A stretch of 32,028 nucleotides of DNA from an uncultured Methylococcaceae bacterium (GCA_903910205.1 CAIVYW010000148.1:1-32028); one strand, 5' to 3'. Positions 14,865 through 24,091 are shown, numbered from the stretch's first letter. The notes: a model not told the origin generated them from the sequence alone. Translations and numbers: made by a program.

Positions 14865-17800
14865 TTAATTAATAGCCAATTCATTAGCAATCATTTCCGC
14901 CTGCTTAAGCACGGTTTCAGTGGCAAGTAACTGCATGTCAGGTGGATAGCCGTATTGCCGCAATAGTCGTTTGATAACAACCTTTAGTTTGGCTTTTACA
15001 TTTTCTTTTATTGTCCAGTCAATGGAGGCATTTTCTCTAACTCGCTGCGTTAATACAATCGCTAATTCACGTAATTGATCATGCTGCATAAGCTTTTTTG
15101 CACTGTCATTACTGGCTACTGCCGTATAAAACGCATACTCAAAATCGGTTAAGCCTAGTGTTTTTGCTTGCGAATCAGACGCGACAATTTCTTTACTAAT
15201 CCGAATTAATTCATCCATGACTTCGGCGGCAGTCAGAATTTTGTTCTGGTATTTCTTAATGGCGTTTTCTAACATTTCCATCAAGGATTTGCTTTGCACT
15301 AAGTTCTTTTTGGCACGGACTTTCAACTCATCGTTAAGTAATTTTTTAAGCACTTCCAGTGCGATATTCTTATGTTCCATGCCTTTTAATTCTAGCAAAA
15401 ACTCTTCTGAAAGAATCGAAATATCCGGCTTTTTTATACCCGCAGCATCAAATATATCCACCACTTGTTCTGACACTAAGGCTTTATCAATGACCTGCCG
15501 AATAGTAGTTTCTATTTCTTCATTGGTTTTGCCGGAACCGGTGCTGTCAAACTTTGCCAGCCGCGCCTTGACCGCCTGAAAAAAAGCCACTTCATCTTTG
15601 GCATCCATGGCTTGTTCGTGAGGTATAGCGATCGCAAAAACCTGAGATAAGGCGGTAACTTGGTTAATATAGCGTTTTTTACCCTCATCAAGACCTAAAA
15701 TATGTTCTTCAGCGGCCAGTATGAGTGATAATTTTTGCGAAGTCTCGGCGGCAAAATAATCCTCGTAAGGAAATCCGTGGTACATAGCGGACACCACTTC
15801 AATTTTTTCAAGCATTAGCTGCACAGCTTGTTCCTGCAACAACGTTGGGTCGCCTCTCCCGCCTGCATCAGAATAAAACGATAAGGCTTCTTTAAGGTCA
15901 GAGGCAATACCCAGATAATCCACCACCAAACCGCCAGGCTTATCTAAATAAACACGATTTACCCGTGCAATCGCTTGCATGAGGTTGTGGCCTTTCATGG
16001 GTTTGTCGATATACAGCGTGTGCATACTGGGTGCATCAAAGCCGGTCAGCCACATATCGCGAACGATCACTAGTTTGAGTTCGTCATCATTGTCTTTCAT
16101 ACGTTCCGCCAAAGCTTTACGTTGCTTCTTGGTAGTATGGTGTTTGGCGAGTTTGTGGCCATCCGACGAAGAGGCCGTCATCACCACTTTGATGACACCT
16201 TTATTCAAGTCATCCGAATGCCATTCCGGCTTTAATTTAATGATTTCTTCATATAGGTCAACAGCTATTCGGCGTGACATGTTTACCACCATGCCTTTAC
16301 CGGCAAATACTTCTTGCCTCGCTTCAAAGTGGCTGACAATATCTTGTGCGATATTCTTGATGCGTTGCGCACTTCCTACCAAAGCTTCAAGTTGTGTTCG
16401 CTTGGACTTAGCTTTTTGGGTTTCGGACAATTCGTCTTGGTCCAGTTCTTCATCCAATTGGGCAACGAGTTTTTTTCCTTCATCGCTTAATCCGACTTTA
16501 GCTAAACGGCTTTCATAGAAAATACGCACCGTTGCGCCGTCTTCCACGGCTTGGGCAATGTCGTAAATGTCGACATAATTACCGAATACCGCCGGTGTGT
16601 TCACATCCGTTTTTTCAATCGGTGTGCCGGTAAAGCCTAAATAAGTGGCATTTGGCAAGGCATCGCGCAGATATTTGGCAAATCCATACACTACTTTTTT
16701 GCCTATTACATTGCCGTGCACATCTTTTTCGTCGATGGTTTTAGCATGGAATCCATATTGGGTGCGATGTGCTTCATCTGCAATCACCACAATGTTACGG
16801 CGGTTTGATAATTCCTCATAAACATTGCCCTCTTCAGGCTGAAACTTTTGGATCGTCGAAAAAATCACCCCGCCGGATGCGACTTTTAGCAGGTCTTTGA
16901 GCTGCCCTCGATCTTCAACCTGCTTGGGTTCTTGCCTCAATAATTGAGCAGATGCCGCAAAAGTATCAAATAATTGATCGTCCAGATCATTGCGGTCGGT
17001 AATCACTAACACGGTAGGATTATCCAAAACCAAAACAATCTTTCCGGTATAAAACACCATAGACAGTGATTTGCCGCTGCCTTGGGTATGCCAGACCACA
17101 CCGGCTTTTTTATCCCCTTTCGGTTGGCTTCTGACACCTGTTACACCGTAATTTTCCGGTGATTCCTGAACATCTTTTTCATGACTAAAATTAGCCGCCC
17201 GCAAGGTCGAGACAATGGCTGCATTCACGGCATAATATTGGTGATAAGCCGCCAGTTTTTTAACGGTGCTGATACTAATCACGCCGGTTTGCGAGTCTTC
17301 TTTTTTGGATTTCTCAAATACGATGAAATGACGAATCAAATCCAGCAAGGTGGCCTTGTTCAACATACCGTTAATCAAGGTTTCGAGTTGGCTTACCAAA
17401 TACGAGGCTTCCGCTTTGCCATCGGTTGATTTCCACGTCATAAAACGGCTCAAACCAGCCGACAACGAACCCGCTTTTGCTTCCAGACCATCGGAAATGA
17501 CCAATATGGCGTTATAGGTGAATAAACTTGGAATGGTGTGCTTGTAAGTGTCCAGTTGCTGATAAGCGGATTTAATCGTAGCATTTTCATCAACGGCATT
17601 TTTAAGTTCGATGACCACCAAAGGCAAGCCATTAACAAACAGCACAATATCGGGGCGTTTGTTCTGATTGTTCTCAATCACCGTAAATTGATTGGCTACG
17701 ACAAACTCATTATTTTCCGGATGAGTAAAATCAATCAGCCAGACCAAATCCCCGCGATCCTGGCCGTCTTTTTGGTAATTAACATTTACGCCTTCAGTCA

Positions 17801-18077
17801 ACAGTCGATGGAAGGCTTCATTATTAACCAGTAATTCCGGCGAATGGATGCGTTCGACTACTTTAACGGCTTCTTGTAAAGCGTGATGAGGAACGATTGG
17901 GTTGATACGTTGCACCGCTACACGTAAACGCTCGATAAGCATGATTTCATCATAACGGCTGCGTTCTGGCCGATCACCGTCGGGAGCAATGTCAGGAGCG
18001 TAAATATAGTCGTAACCTAGGTGTTCAAATAGCTTAATGGCGAAGGCTTCAATCGCATTTTCTGTTAGTTTATTCAC
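14865..18077 (-). CDS. hsdR: Type I restriction endonuclease subunit HsdR (system 2)
   Basis: A 1070-residue HsdR of the EcoR124-like branch. The N-terminal nuclease carries [20 protein letters not shown] (about residues 140-159). The translocase has Walker [14 protein letters not shown] near 328-340, [18 protein letters not shown] in [11 protein letters not shown] near 430 and [18 protein letters not shown] near 478-495. [19 protein letters not shown] and ARVNRVY lie in the second motor domain. I prefer the GTG at 18077 ([11 protein letters not shown]), because it overlaps the stop of a short ORF by the common coupling pattern and matches the family N-terminus. An upstream TTG at 18125 would add 16 residues with no homology. 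It is the last gene of the RM operon before lpxB. Confidence 0.92.
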   Translation of the reverse strand: MNKLTENAIEAFAIKLFEHLGYDYIYAPDIAPDGDRPERSRYDEIMLIERLRVAVQRINPIVPHHALQEAVKVVERIHSPELLVNNEAFHRLLTEGVNVNYQKDGQDRGDLVWLIDFTHPENNEFVVANQFTVIENNQNKRPDIVLFVNGLPLVVIELKNAVDENATIKSAYQQLDTYKHTIPSLFTYNAILVISDGLEAKAGSLSAGLSRFMTWKSTDGKAEASYLVSQLETLINGMLNKATLLDLIRHFIVFEKSKKEDSQTGVISISTVKKLAAYHQYYAVNAAIVSTLRAANFSHEKDVQESPENYGVTGVRSQPKGDKKAGVVWHTQGSGKSLSMVFYTGKIVLVLDNPTVLVITDRNDLDDQLFDTFAASAQLLRQEPKQVEDRGQLKDLLKVASGGVIFSTIQKFQPEEGNVYEELSNRRNIVVIADEAHRTQYGFHAKTIDEKDVHGNVIGKKVVYGFAKYLRDALPNATYLGFTGTPIEKTDVNTPAVFGNYVDIYDIAQAVEDGATVRIFYESRLAKVGLSDEGKKLVAQLDEELDQDELSETQKAKSKRTQLEALVGSAQRIKNIAQDIVSHFEARQEVFAGKGMVVNMSRRIAVDLYEEIIKLKPEWHSDDLNKGVIKVVMTASSSDGHKLAKHHTTKKQRKALAERMKDNDDELKLVIVRDMWLTGFDAPSMHTLYIDKPMKGHNLMQAIARVNRVYLDKPGGLVVDYLGIASDLKEALSFYSDAGGRGDPTLLQEQAVQLMLEKIEVVSAMYHGFPYEDYFAAETSQKLSLILAAEEHILGLDEGKKRYINQVTALSQVFAIAIPHEQAMDAKDEVAFFQAVKARLAKFDSTGSGKTNEEIETTIRQVIDKALVSEQVVDIFDAAGIKKPDISILSEEFLLELKGMEHKNIALEVLKKLLNDELKVRAKKNLVQSKSLMEMLENAIKKYQNKILTAAEVMDELIRISKEIVASDSQAKTLGLTDFEYAFYTAVASNDSAKKLMQHDQLRELAIVLTQRVRENASIDWTIKENVKAKLKVVIKRLLRQYGYPPDMQLLATETVLKQAEMIANELAIN

Positions 18078-18153
18078 GCTGTTTGGGCTCTTTTTTACGG
18101 GTGATTTGCTGCACGATTTTATCAAACTCGTAACGATGGGGTTTATATTGCAT
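18070..18153 (-). CDS. Possible 27-residue leader ORF coupled to hsdR
   Basis: [20 protein letters not shown] and seven more residues end at a TAA overlapping the hsdR GTG start (GTGAATAA). It is highly basic. It could be a translational-coupling leader that controls hsdR output, or the tail of a lost gene between the PIN gene and hsdR. No family is recognised. Confidence 0.35.
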   Translation of the reverse strand: MQYKPHRYEFDKIVQQITRKKEPKQRE

Positions 18154-18165
18154 TACAAGAATCAA

Positions 18166-18188
18166 ACTGCTCGATTTTTTCGAGTAGT
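18166..18188 (-). terminator. Hairpin between the PIN gene and hsdR
   Basis: ACTGCTCGA and TCGAGTAGT pair with one G-U position around a T-rich loop of 5 nt. It lies 50 bp downstream of the PIN stop and just before the hsdR leader ORF. It may lower read-through into hsdR. It lacks a clear terminal U-tract, so it may be an attenuating or mRNA-processing structure instead. Confidence 0.3.
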
Positions 18189-18238
18189 TGCCTCTGGCTG
18201 TAATTAACCTGAGCAATAACAATTTAGTTGGGTATGGG

Positions 18239-18784
18239 TTAAGTTAATTTGTTGTTTGCAGTCCAAATATCGATATCCACCCCGCTAAAATCAGCGTCAT
18301 TAGTTACCAATATGCATTGATGTTCCTTACATGTTCTAACGATTAACTCATCATTAAAATCAGTGTTGGCTAAACTGATCGTAGAAATATCAGCTTTATC
18401 AAATAACTTTCCAACCATCTTAAAATGTTTCAAAATTCGATTGTTGACTACTATTTCAATGTCTTGAGAAACTTGAATGCCTTCAGCCGTTGAACGGAAA
18501 CGCTTAAAATTGCACTGATTTCTAGTCAGTCCTTTAGTTTTTAAATAGTTTTCATATTCAAAGCGAAGAAAAGCGTTAATAAATTCAGACAATACAAATA
18601 CATCGACACAAAGAACGTTTTGCATTTTTAAACACTGCGCAAAAATTGCTGTGTAAGCATTAATGGCCCATTGAGTTGAAGGGGCCGCAACTGGACTAAA
18701 TAAATACAACAATACGTTAGTATCAAAAAATAACTGCCTATCTTTAACCTGGGCAACATCCATCGCTTTAATCCTTAAGCTCAT
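18239..18784 (-). CDS. PIN-domain protein in the RM operon
   Basis: A 181-residue protein with a PIN nuclease fold. D21 is in LFFDTNVLLYLFS, E67 in VFVLSEFINAFLR, D145 in TDFNDELIVRTCKEH and D163/D165 in ILVTNDADF, so the acidic metal-binding set appears complete. It is longer than usual VapC toxins (about 130 residues), with an inserted basic helix around residues 75-110. It overlaps the STAS-like gene by ATGA and has a good SD (GGAG, 7 nt). There is no classic small antitoxin directly upstream; the STAS-like protein and ATPase occupy that place. RNase activity is inferred from the family; DNA cleavage is not excluded. Confidence 0.85.
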   Translation of the reverse strand: MSLRIKAMDVAQVKDRQLFFDTNVLLYLFSPVAAPSTQWAINAYTAIFAQCLKMQNVLCVDVFVLSEFINAFLRFEYENYLKTKGLTRNQCNFKRFRSTAEGIQVSQDIEIVVNNRILKHFKMVGKLFDKADISTISLANTDFNDELIVRTCKEHQCILVTNDADFSGVDIDIWTANNKLT

Positions 18785-19134
18785 TCATCTTCTCCCATAA
18801 TAAGCTTAACCGATTCTTCCAGCCATGAAGGATCTTTGTAGTAAAGCTTGGCGGTTTCAATCACTCGGCGCAATAATGCAATGTCCGTATCTGCCATATC
18901 GACAACATTTACCAATTTACGAATCTTTTCTTCAGTAAAGTCCCTGTAAAGTTGGCCAATCGCGGTATTTAAAAACGCTGAGGTCAGCATTTCTACATTA
19001 TGAAATGAAATCTCGACTGATTGTTCTTGCTGCAAGGCTTTGCTAATCGAGTTAAACACGGCATCGCCATCTTTAGCCTCAACACAAAATCCGTTACCTA
19101 CCAGATTGAACACCGATATTGTTATAGGGCTCAT
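18781..19134 (-). CDS. STAS-like DUF4325 protein
   Basis: A 117-residue protein from the second of two ATGs (AGAGG sits 8 nt before 19134; the ATG at 19140 would overlap the SD). It matches the STAS-like DUF4325 pattern: SVEISFHNVEMLTSAFLNTA followed by IGQLY. In anti-sigma-factor antagonists such as SpoIIAA, the equivalent loop holds the DSSG serine phosphorylated by the partner kinase; here Thr-Ser of MLTSAFLN (Ser52 from this start) would be the counterpart. It lies 6-12 nt after the ATPase gene and overlaps the PIN gene, so a three-protein module is likely. DUF4325 proteins are often encoded beside GHKL ATPases. Confidence 0.82.
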   Translation of the reverse strand: MSPITISVFNLVGNGFCVEAKDGDAVFNSISKALQQEQSVEISFHNVEMLTSAFLNTAIGQLYRDFTEEKIRKLVNVVDMADTDIALLRRVIETAKLYYKDPSWLEESVKLIMGEDE

Positions 19135-19146
19135 AACCATTTCCTC

Positions 19147-20010
19147 TTAAAATAAAGCTGTTTTTTTCGCTTCACTAACCAGCGAATAATTATTTGTGTC
19201 GTCTGTCCGAAACGAAACATTAACAATAGTACCGGGGAATCCCTTGTAAAGTTTCTCTACCTGCTCACCCGAACTATCATATTGATAAAAACCATCACCG
19301 CTAATAATTTGTAACTTACCATTATTACGCAGGATAAATTCACTTAATATAGCCAAGCCGATTCCTCCTGATACACCTATCTTCGTGGTATTTCTATCCT
19401 TAACTGCCCAACGTATGGCTTCAACAGACGAAATTTTTTTGTCAAAGCGCTGTAAAAATTTTTGTTTAAAACCAATTCCCGTATCGACGATACAAAACTC
19501 AATCGTATGGTATTTAGGAAAAAATTGCCCACAAGTATAAACGTGCTTGGTTTCACTGTGGAGTTGTGCATTAACGAATAATTCAAGCATGGCTTCGGTC
19601 ATTTTTTTACGCAAACCCACGCTCATATTGGGTAATTCTGGCCGATTTAGAAACTGGGTACTCACATATTCACGAAAATAACGCCCGTCATCCGGCTTCA
19701 TTTTTTTATATTGAATGGTTGTGCCGTAAGAGTCTACTTGGAGAGGAAAACCAAAATGACTTAAAAAACCATTTTTTTGCAGAATACTTTTAATGCCGTT
19801 ATTAATATGATCAAAAACAACATCGTTTAAATTATCTTCCAGTAAATCCAGCACCGCCCCTAACGGAGCGGCCATATTGGCATTAAACCATTCATACAAT
19901 GAAACAGGGATTTTCTCAAAATACTTTTCTTTATTCTTATCATATAAATTAGCGATTTGAGCATAATCCGATGATGAAGAGTGGATGTTACATAAATTGT
20001 TGCTTGTCAT
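19147..20010 (-). CDS. GHKL/HATPase_c ATP-binding protein
   Basis: A 287-residue protein. The C-terminal half is a histidine-kinase-type ATPase domain: N-box MLELFVNAQLHS (E143, N147, H151), G1 box IVDTGIGF (D176, G178, G180), then G2 GVSGGIGLAIL (212-222) and a final strand GTIVNVSFRT. There is no H-box or sensor domain, so it resembles the free-standing serine kinases of partner-switching systems (SpoIIAB/RsbW-like) more than a two-component kinase. The N-terminal 120 residues are a helical region of unknown type. It overlaps hsdS by ATGA and is followed closely by the STAS-like gene. Kinase activity on that protein is inference. Confidence 0.85.
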   Translation of the reverse strand: MTSNNLCNIHSSSSDYAQIANLYDKNKEKYFEKIPVSLYEWFNANMAAPLGAVLDLLEDNLNDVVFDHINNGIKSILQKNGFLSHFGFPLQVDSYGTTIQYKKMKPDDGRYFREYVSTQFLNRPELPNMSVGLRKKMTEAMLELFVNAQLHSETKHVYTCGQFFPKYHTIEFCIVDTGIGFKQKFLQRFDKKISSVEAIRWAVKDRNTTKIGVSGGIGLAILSEFILRNNGKLQIISGDGFYQYDSSGEQVEKLYKGFPGTIVNVSFRTDDTNNYSLVSEAKKTALF

Positions 20011-21128
20011 AAGGCTACGCGTACTTCGCCGCTTATTAATTTAGGTAACAGGTTATCGCGGAGGGTTTCTAGGGTTTGGATTTGTATCTGGTTGATATTT
20101 AATTTTTTAAATAGCAATTTTACTTGCTGGTTAAATTTTTCAATTAGCAATGTTGGAGGAATTTTAAGTTGAATGCCATGAGCCAGATTTTTATTAAGTC
20201 CTGGAACAGCAGAGTCTGAATTCATCTCGCCCAAGTTTAAAGTCTTTAGCAAAAAATATTCAAAAAACAAACCATCTGATTTAATTTTACTGGTTATATA
20301 GAAAGTTGTATCGATGGGGAAAAAATTGTGAAACGAGTAGTTTATTACGCCCAAAGTTCCTTTTCTTCCAGTGATTATTCCAGGTGCTTCCACTAAGTAT
20401 TCATTGTGATAACCGACTATTCCACTAGAACCATAAACGGGAAAGCCGTACCCGCTTCTTTCTTGGTCTCGTAAAGTTTTACCATAATTAAACTCAACCA
20501 AATCGTTTAATGTTCCTTCCTCCCAGTCAGCCCTCGCCTCAACCACAAACCACTGCCGGAACAGCGTTTCAGCCATAGCTTCGAGAGTCTTGTTTTGGCG
20601 GTGCAGTAGGTCTATTTTATCGTCCAAACTACTGAGAACGGCGGCAATGGCTTTTTGTTCTGGGAGTGGCGGAATTAAGATTGGTATATCCTTAATGTTA
20701 TAAATTGGCAATTTAGGCTGAGTTGAACCAACGTTTCTTTTTTCAATCTCTTCTTGACCATTTGGAGATTTTAAAAAATAGTATAGGAAGTGGTTATTAA
20801 TACCTTTTGATTTTTGAACAAATTTTACGCAATTTTCCGTTAAATTTGCGCCATCTAACTCATTTGAAATAATCCCTGTAAATCCAATTGAGCCTACAAT
20901 TGAAAGTATGACATCATCTTTATTAACGATATAACGAGAAATACTTTTCTGGATTTCTTTTGTGACAAATTGAAGCCCTTGTTTAGTTATCCATTTGCTA
21001 CTTAAATCTGTTACCCGTATATATGGATGATTGGTTTCATAATCTACAAGTAAATCACCTTTAGGTAGTCTTTTCCCACCTTTGACATCAAATAAATCCC
21101 CTAATTTATACTCCCGCCACTCACTCAT
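20007..21128 (-). CDS. hsdS: Type I restriction-modification specificity subunit HsdS (system 2)
   Basis: A 373-residue HsdS. Domain 1 begins WREYKLGDLFDVKGGKRLPK and carries its target-recognition domain to about residue 150. The central conserved region follows, with IPPLPEQKAIAAVLSSLDDK and RQNKTLEAMAETLFRQWFV. The second recognition domain begins near residue 207 (GTLNDLVEFNYGKTL), and the distal helix ends LETLRDNLLPKLISGEVRV. Sequence type differs from the HsdS at 1278, so the two systems recognise different sites and are not recent duplicates. The start lies 16 nt after the BrnA-like gene; the stop overlaps the ATPase gene. The second recognition domain must be read experimentally; the target site cannot be predicted from sequence alone. 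Confidence 0.93.
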   Translation of the reverse strand: MSEWREYKLGDLFDVKGGKRLPKGDLLVDYETNHPYIRVTDLSSKWITKQGLQFVTKEIQKSISRYIVNKDDVILSIVGSIGFTGIISNELDGANLTENCVKFVQKSKGINNHFLYYFLKSPNGQEEIEKRNVGSTQPKLPIYNIKDIPILIPPLPEQKAIAAVLSSLDDKIDLLHRQNKTLEAMAETLFRQWFVVEARADWEEGTLNDLVEFNYGKTLRDQERSGYGFPVYGSSGIVGYHNEYLVEAPGIITGRKGTLGVINYSFHNFFPIDTTFYITSKIKSDGLFFEYFLLKTLNLGEMNSDSAVPGLNKNLAHGIQLKIPPTLLIEKFNQQVKLLFKKLNINQIQIQTLETLRDNLLPKLISGEVRVAL

Positions 21129-21144
21129 AACTCAACCCTTGCAG

Positions 21145-21507
21145 TCATAACGCATGTTCCTGTAACCACTCCCGCAACGCCTCATTCATCCGCACTTGCC
21201 AATTATTGCCCGCCGTCCGAAAAGCCGAGATAATATCAGCGTCATACTCAATCGTTGTGGTAACTTTTTGACTGCTCGCAGGCTTGATTAAATGTGGAAA
21301 CAATTCAGCCGCTGTTTTCGCCTCGCTAAACATTGCCGTTGTCCATTCCGGGTTTTCCTCATCAATCAACTCAGGATTAAAAAAACTTTCAACCGTATTA
21401 TTGAATCGTTCTACTGCGCATTGCGCAATAGCTTCATCCATTTCTTCAAGGCTAACACTACACTCTGCCTTTATAATGCCGCATATATCTTTAAAATTGT
21501 CAGTCAT
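21145..21507 (-). CDS. BrnA-like (DUF4415) antitoxin, without BrnT
   Basis: A 120-residue protein. The C-terminal part TTIEYDADIISAFRTAGNNW then QVRMNEALREWLQ is a ribbon-helix-helix of the BrnA/DUF4415 type, as in (L/I)-x-x-DADV-x-x-FRA-G-x-x-(Y/W)Q-x-R-(I/M)N-x-x-LR. The N-terminal 75 residues (MTDNFKDICGIIKAE to LFPHLIKP) are an acidic extension longer than in typical BrnA. BrnA normally follows the toxin BrnT; here no BrnT is present. It overlaps the nuclease gene upstream by ATGA and precedes hsdS by 16 nt. It may regulate the RM operon through its DNA-binding domain. Confidence 0.75.
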   Translation of the reverse strand: MTDNFKDICGIIKAECSVSLEEMDEAIAQCAVERFNNTVESFFNPELIDEENPEWTTAMFSEAKTAAELFPHLIKPASSQKVTTTIEYDADIISAFRTAGNNWQVRMNEALREWLQEHAL

Positions 21508-21938
21508 AATTCAATCCTCGCCAAACTCAACCCATCATTCAATTCTGCTTCAATCGCTTCAATACTTGGCAAAGAAGATTTAAATTCATCGGGCAAACTT
21601 TGAGTAATAATATATTCACTTACGCCAATAGGCTTATGAATATCTTTTAACGCATATTCAACAACAGTCGCATTTTTTGATTTACAAATCAGTATACCAA
21701 TCGTGGCATTATCCGATTCTGATTTTAAAACCCCATCTACAGCCGACACATAAAAATTCAATTGACCGATAAACTCAGGTTTGAATTTAACCGTTTTCAG
21801 CTCCACTACGACATAGCAATGCAATTTGACATGATAAAACAACAAATCAATAAAAAATTCGTCGCCTGAAATGTCGAGTTTATATTGCCGTCCCAGATAA
21901 GAGAAACCCACCCCCAATTCCAGCAATAAACGCGTCAC
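21504..21938 (-). CDS. PDDEXK nuclease domain of split DUF1016 (YhcG-like) protein
   Basis: A 144-residue C-terminal half of a YhcG/DUF1016 protein. GVGFSYLGRQYKLDISGDEF then FIDLLFYH and CYVVVELKTVKFKPEFIGQL form the PD-(D/E)xK endonuclease core (D in FIDLLF, E-x-K in VELKT). The only start is a GTG at 21938, but the frame is open back to 22007 and reads the expected bridge IFDFLSLTEKHNEKELEAAL, in the same frame as the N-terminal half. It is therefore separated only by a single TAA. If not a sequencing error, this part would be made only by reinitiation or stop read-through. Confidence 0.8.
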   Translation of the reverse strand: MTRLLLELGVGFSYLGRQYKLDISGDEFFIDLLFYHVKLHCYVVVELKTVKFKPEFIGQLNFYVSAVDGVLKSESDNATIGILICKSKNATVVEYALKDIHKPIGVSEYIITQSLPDEFKSSLPSIEAIEAELNDGLSLARIEL

Positions 21939-22007
21939 CTGAGCGACTAACGCCGCTTCCAGCTCTTTTTCATTGTGCTTTTCGGTGAGTGATAGAAAAT
22001 CAAAAAT

Positions 22008-22553
22008 TTAGGGGTCTTTTAAGGTTTCACTGGCTAAATCCGATTGCGGCGCGGGTAAGGTTGTTTGAAAATTGCTGATGGCTTTACCTTGTCGCTGATA
22101 AAGATTGCTTTCGATTTGATGCGTCAAAACTACCCGAGACCAGTTGTTTTGTAGGATTTTCTGCACATAAAATACCGCTTCATTCGGATTTTTAATTTTG
22201 CTGAGAATGACGAGATTGTGTCCCCAAGGAATTTGCGCAACAAGTTGTTTCGCAATTGCGGGTTGCTCTGACCAAAACCTGTACCATTGGCGCATTAGCT
22301 CTAAATTTCTTTTGGAAAAGCCTTTCATATCAGGAAACTCAGCCTGTAAATCACGGCTCAGTTGTAATAAAAAACCATCTCCCCATGCTGCAGTTTGCTG
22401 TTGAGTAACAATACGCTCAGCTAAATCCCAATAAAGCTGTAATAAGGCTTGATTAACCATAATCGCTGCTTTGATTTGTACGCTTTGTACCTGCTGTTTG
22501 ATGTCTTGAACAAAGGCTTTGTAATCATCGGTTTTAATGAGGCTGTCAGTCAT
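22008..22553 (-). CDS. N-terminal domain of split DUF1016 (YhcG-like) protein
   Basis: A 181-residue N-terminal half of the YhcG family: LYWDLAERIVTQQQTAAWGD, LSRDLQAEFPDMKGFSKRNL then ELMRQWYRFW, and QIPWGHNLVILSKIKNPNEA are the family hallmarks. The protein ends ASETLKDP followed by TAA at 22008-22010, exactly where intact members usually read DPY(I/V)FDFL, so a Tyr codon (TAT) has probably become a stop. The start overlaps hsdM by ATGA. DUF1016 nucleases are often encoded inside RM and other defence loci, where their function is poorly defined. Together the halves span 21504-22553 (349 codons), normal for the family. Confidence 0.82.
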   Translation of the reverse strand: MTDSLIKTDDYKAFVQDIKQQVQSVQIKAAIMVNQALLQLYWDLAERIVTQQQTAAWGDGFLLQLSRDLQAEFPDMKGFSKRNLELMRQWYRFWSEQPAIAKQLVAQIPWGHNLVILSKIKNPNEAVFYVQKILQNNWSRVVLTHQIESNLYQRQGKAISNFQTTLPAPQSDLASETLKDP

Positions 22554-24091
22554 AACACCACTCTTGCCAAATTCTCTATAATCTCCCGATTCAATTCCGT
22601 TTCTTCCAGCAACTGCGCTTCAAACTCCGCTTTCAGCGCAGTAAACCGCTTCTTAAAATCAAAGTCATCTTCATCATCCGGCAAGCCCACATAACGCCCA
22701 GGTGTCAGCACATAATCAAGTTCTTTGACCCGTGCAATGGGTGCGGAACAACAAAAGCCTTTTACATCTTCATAGTTTCCATCAGGATTGCGCCAGTTGT
22801 GGTAGGTATTAGCGATTTGTTGAATATCTTCTTCTGATAATTCACGGGTGCGACGATTGATTAAATGCCCCAAATTACGCGTATCAATAAACAAAATTTC
22901 TCCGCTCCGGTTTCTAAATTTGCCGTTGCTGCGGTTACGGCTCATAAACCACAAAGCAGCAGGAATTTGTGTATTCAAAAACAGTTTGGCGGGCAGGTTA
23001 ACGATGCAGTCGATCAGGTTGCCGTCTTCAATCAGGGCTTTGCGGATGTCGCCTTCACCGCTGGTTTTAGAGGTCAATGCCCCTTTAGCCAATACGATGC
23101 CCGCTTGGCCGCTAGGGGCAAGGTGATAAGCAAAGTGTTGTAACCAGGCAAAGTTGGCATTTCCGGCAGGAGGTGTACCGTATTGCCAACGGCCATCAGT
23201 GCGTAACAGTTCTCCGCTCCAATCGCTGACATTAAACGGTGGGTTGGCAATGATGTAATCGGCTTTCAAGTCTTTGTGGGCATCGTTCAAAAACGAGCCT
23301 TCGTTGTTCCATCTGACTTGTGAGCTATCAATGCCGCGTATGGCGAGATTCATTTTAGCCAGCCGCCAAGTGGTTTGGTTGCTTTCTTGCCCGTAAATGG
23401 AAATATCATTGACGCGACCTTGATGTTCTTCGACAAACTTTTCCGATTGCACAAACATTCCGCCGGAACCACAGCATGGATCAAACACCCGCCCTTGATA
23501 AGGTTCAAGCATTTTTACCAAGAGTTCGACAATGCTGCGAGGAGTGTAGAACTGTCCACCTTGTTTGCCTTCGGCCAGTGCAAATTCACCCAAGAAATAT
23601 TCAAATACATGCCCTAACACATCCGCACTACGGGCTTTTGCATCACTCAACGCGATATTGCCAACCAGATCAATCAAACCGCCAAGGCTGGCCGGATCAA
23701 GATTTTGCCGTGCAAACACCTTCGGCAATACGCCTTTGAGCGAAGGGTTTTCTTGTTCGAGCGCATCCATAGCTTCATCAACAAACGAGCCAATTTTTGG
23801 CTGCTTGGCTTGGGCTTGCAAGAATGACCAACGTGATTCAGTCGGTACAAAGAACACGTTTTCGGCTTTGTATTCGTCTTTATCTTCGGGGTCTGCGCCG
23901 GCATATTCACCTTCGCCTGCATGCAATTTAACAAAGTGTTCTTCAAAAGAATCAGAAATATATTTCAGGAAGATCAAGCCTTGCACAATGTGTTTGTACT
24001 CGGCGGCATCGATATTTTTCCGCAGTTTGTCGGCGGCTTTCCATAGTTGTTTTTCTAAAGGTTCTTGATTTTCAGCTTTGGCCTTCGCCAT
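22550..24091 (-). CDS. hsdM: Type I DNA adenine methyltransferase subunit HsdM (system 2)
   Basis: A 513-residue N6-adenine methyltransferase. The HsdM N-terminal helical domain (LEKQLWKAADKLRKNIDAAE then YKHIVQGLIFLKYIS) leads to GGQFYTPRSIVELLVKML. SAM motif I is FDPCCGSGGMF near residue 200 and catalytic motif IV is NPPFN near 280. The C-terminus FTALKAEFEAQLLEETELNR forms the helix that contacts HsdS. The start at 24091 is preferred (AAGGA, 7 nt upstream) over an ATG nine codons earlier. It is the first gene of a - strand operon and its stop overlaps the YhcG-like gene. It methylates the site chosen by HsdS to protect host DNA. Confidence 0.94.
   Translation of the reverse strand: MAKAKAENQEPLEKQLWKAADKLRKNIDAAEYKHIVQGLIFLKYISDSFEEHFVKLHAGEGEYAGADPEDKDEYKAENVFFVPTESRWSFLQAQAKQPKIGSFVDEAMDALEQENPSLKGVLPKVFARQNLDPASLGGLIDLVGNIALSDAKARSADVLGHVFEYFLGEFALAEGKQGGQFYTPRSIVELLVKMLEPYQGRVFDPCCGSGGMFVQSEKFVEEHQGRVNDISIYGQESNQTTWRLAKMNLAIRGIDSSQVRWNNEGSFLNDAHKDLKADYIIANPPFNVSDWSGELLRTDGRWQYGTPPAGNANFAWLQHFAYHLAPSGQAGIVLAKGALTSKTSGEGDIRKALIEDGNLIDCIVNLPAKLFLNTQIPAALWFMSRNRSNGKFRNRSGEILFIDTRNLGHLINRRTRELSEEDIQQIANTYHNWRNPDGNYEDVKGFCCSAPIARVKELDYVLTPGRYVGLPDDEDDFDFKKRFTALKAEFEAQLLEETELNREIIENLARVVL

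Noticed and set aside
15979-16518. 179-codon + strand ORF inside the second hsdR
   Set aside because: It is a Ser/Leu-rich shadow antisense to conserved helicase motifs.
23565-24068. 167-codon + strand ORF inside hsdM
   Set aside because: It is a shadow opposite conserved HsdM sequence, with no start signal.
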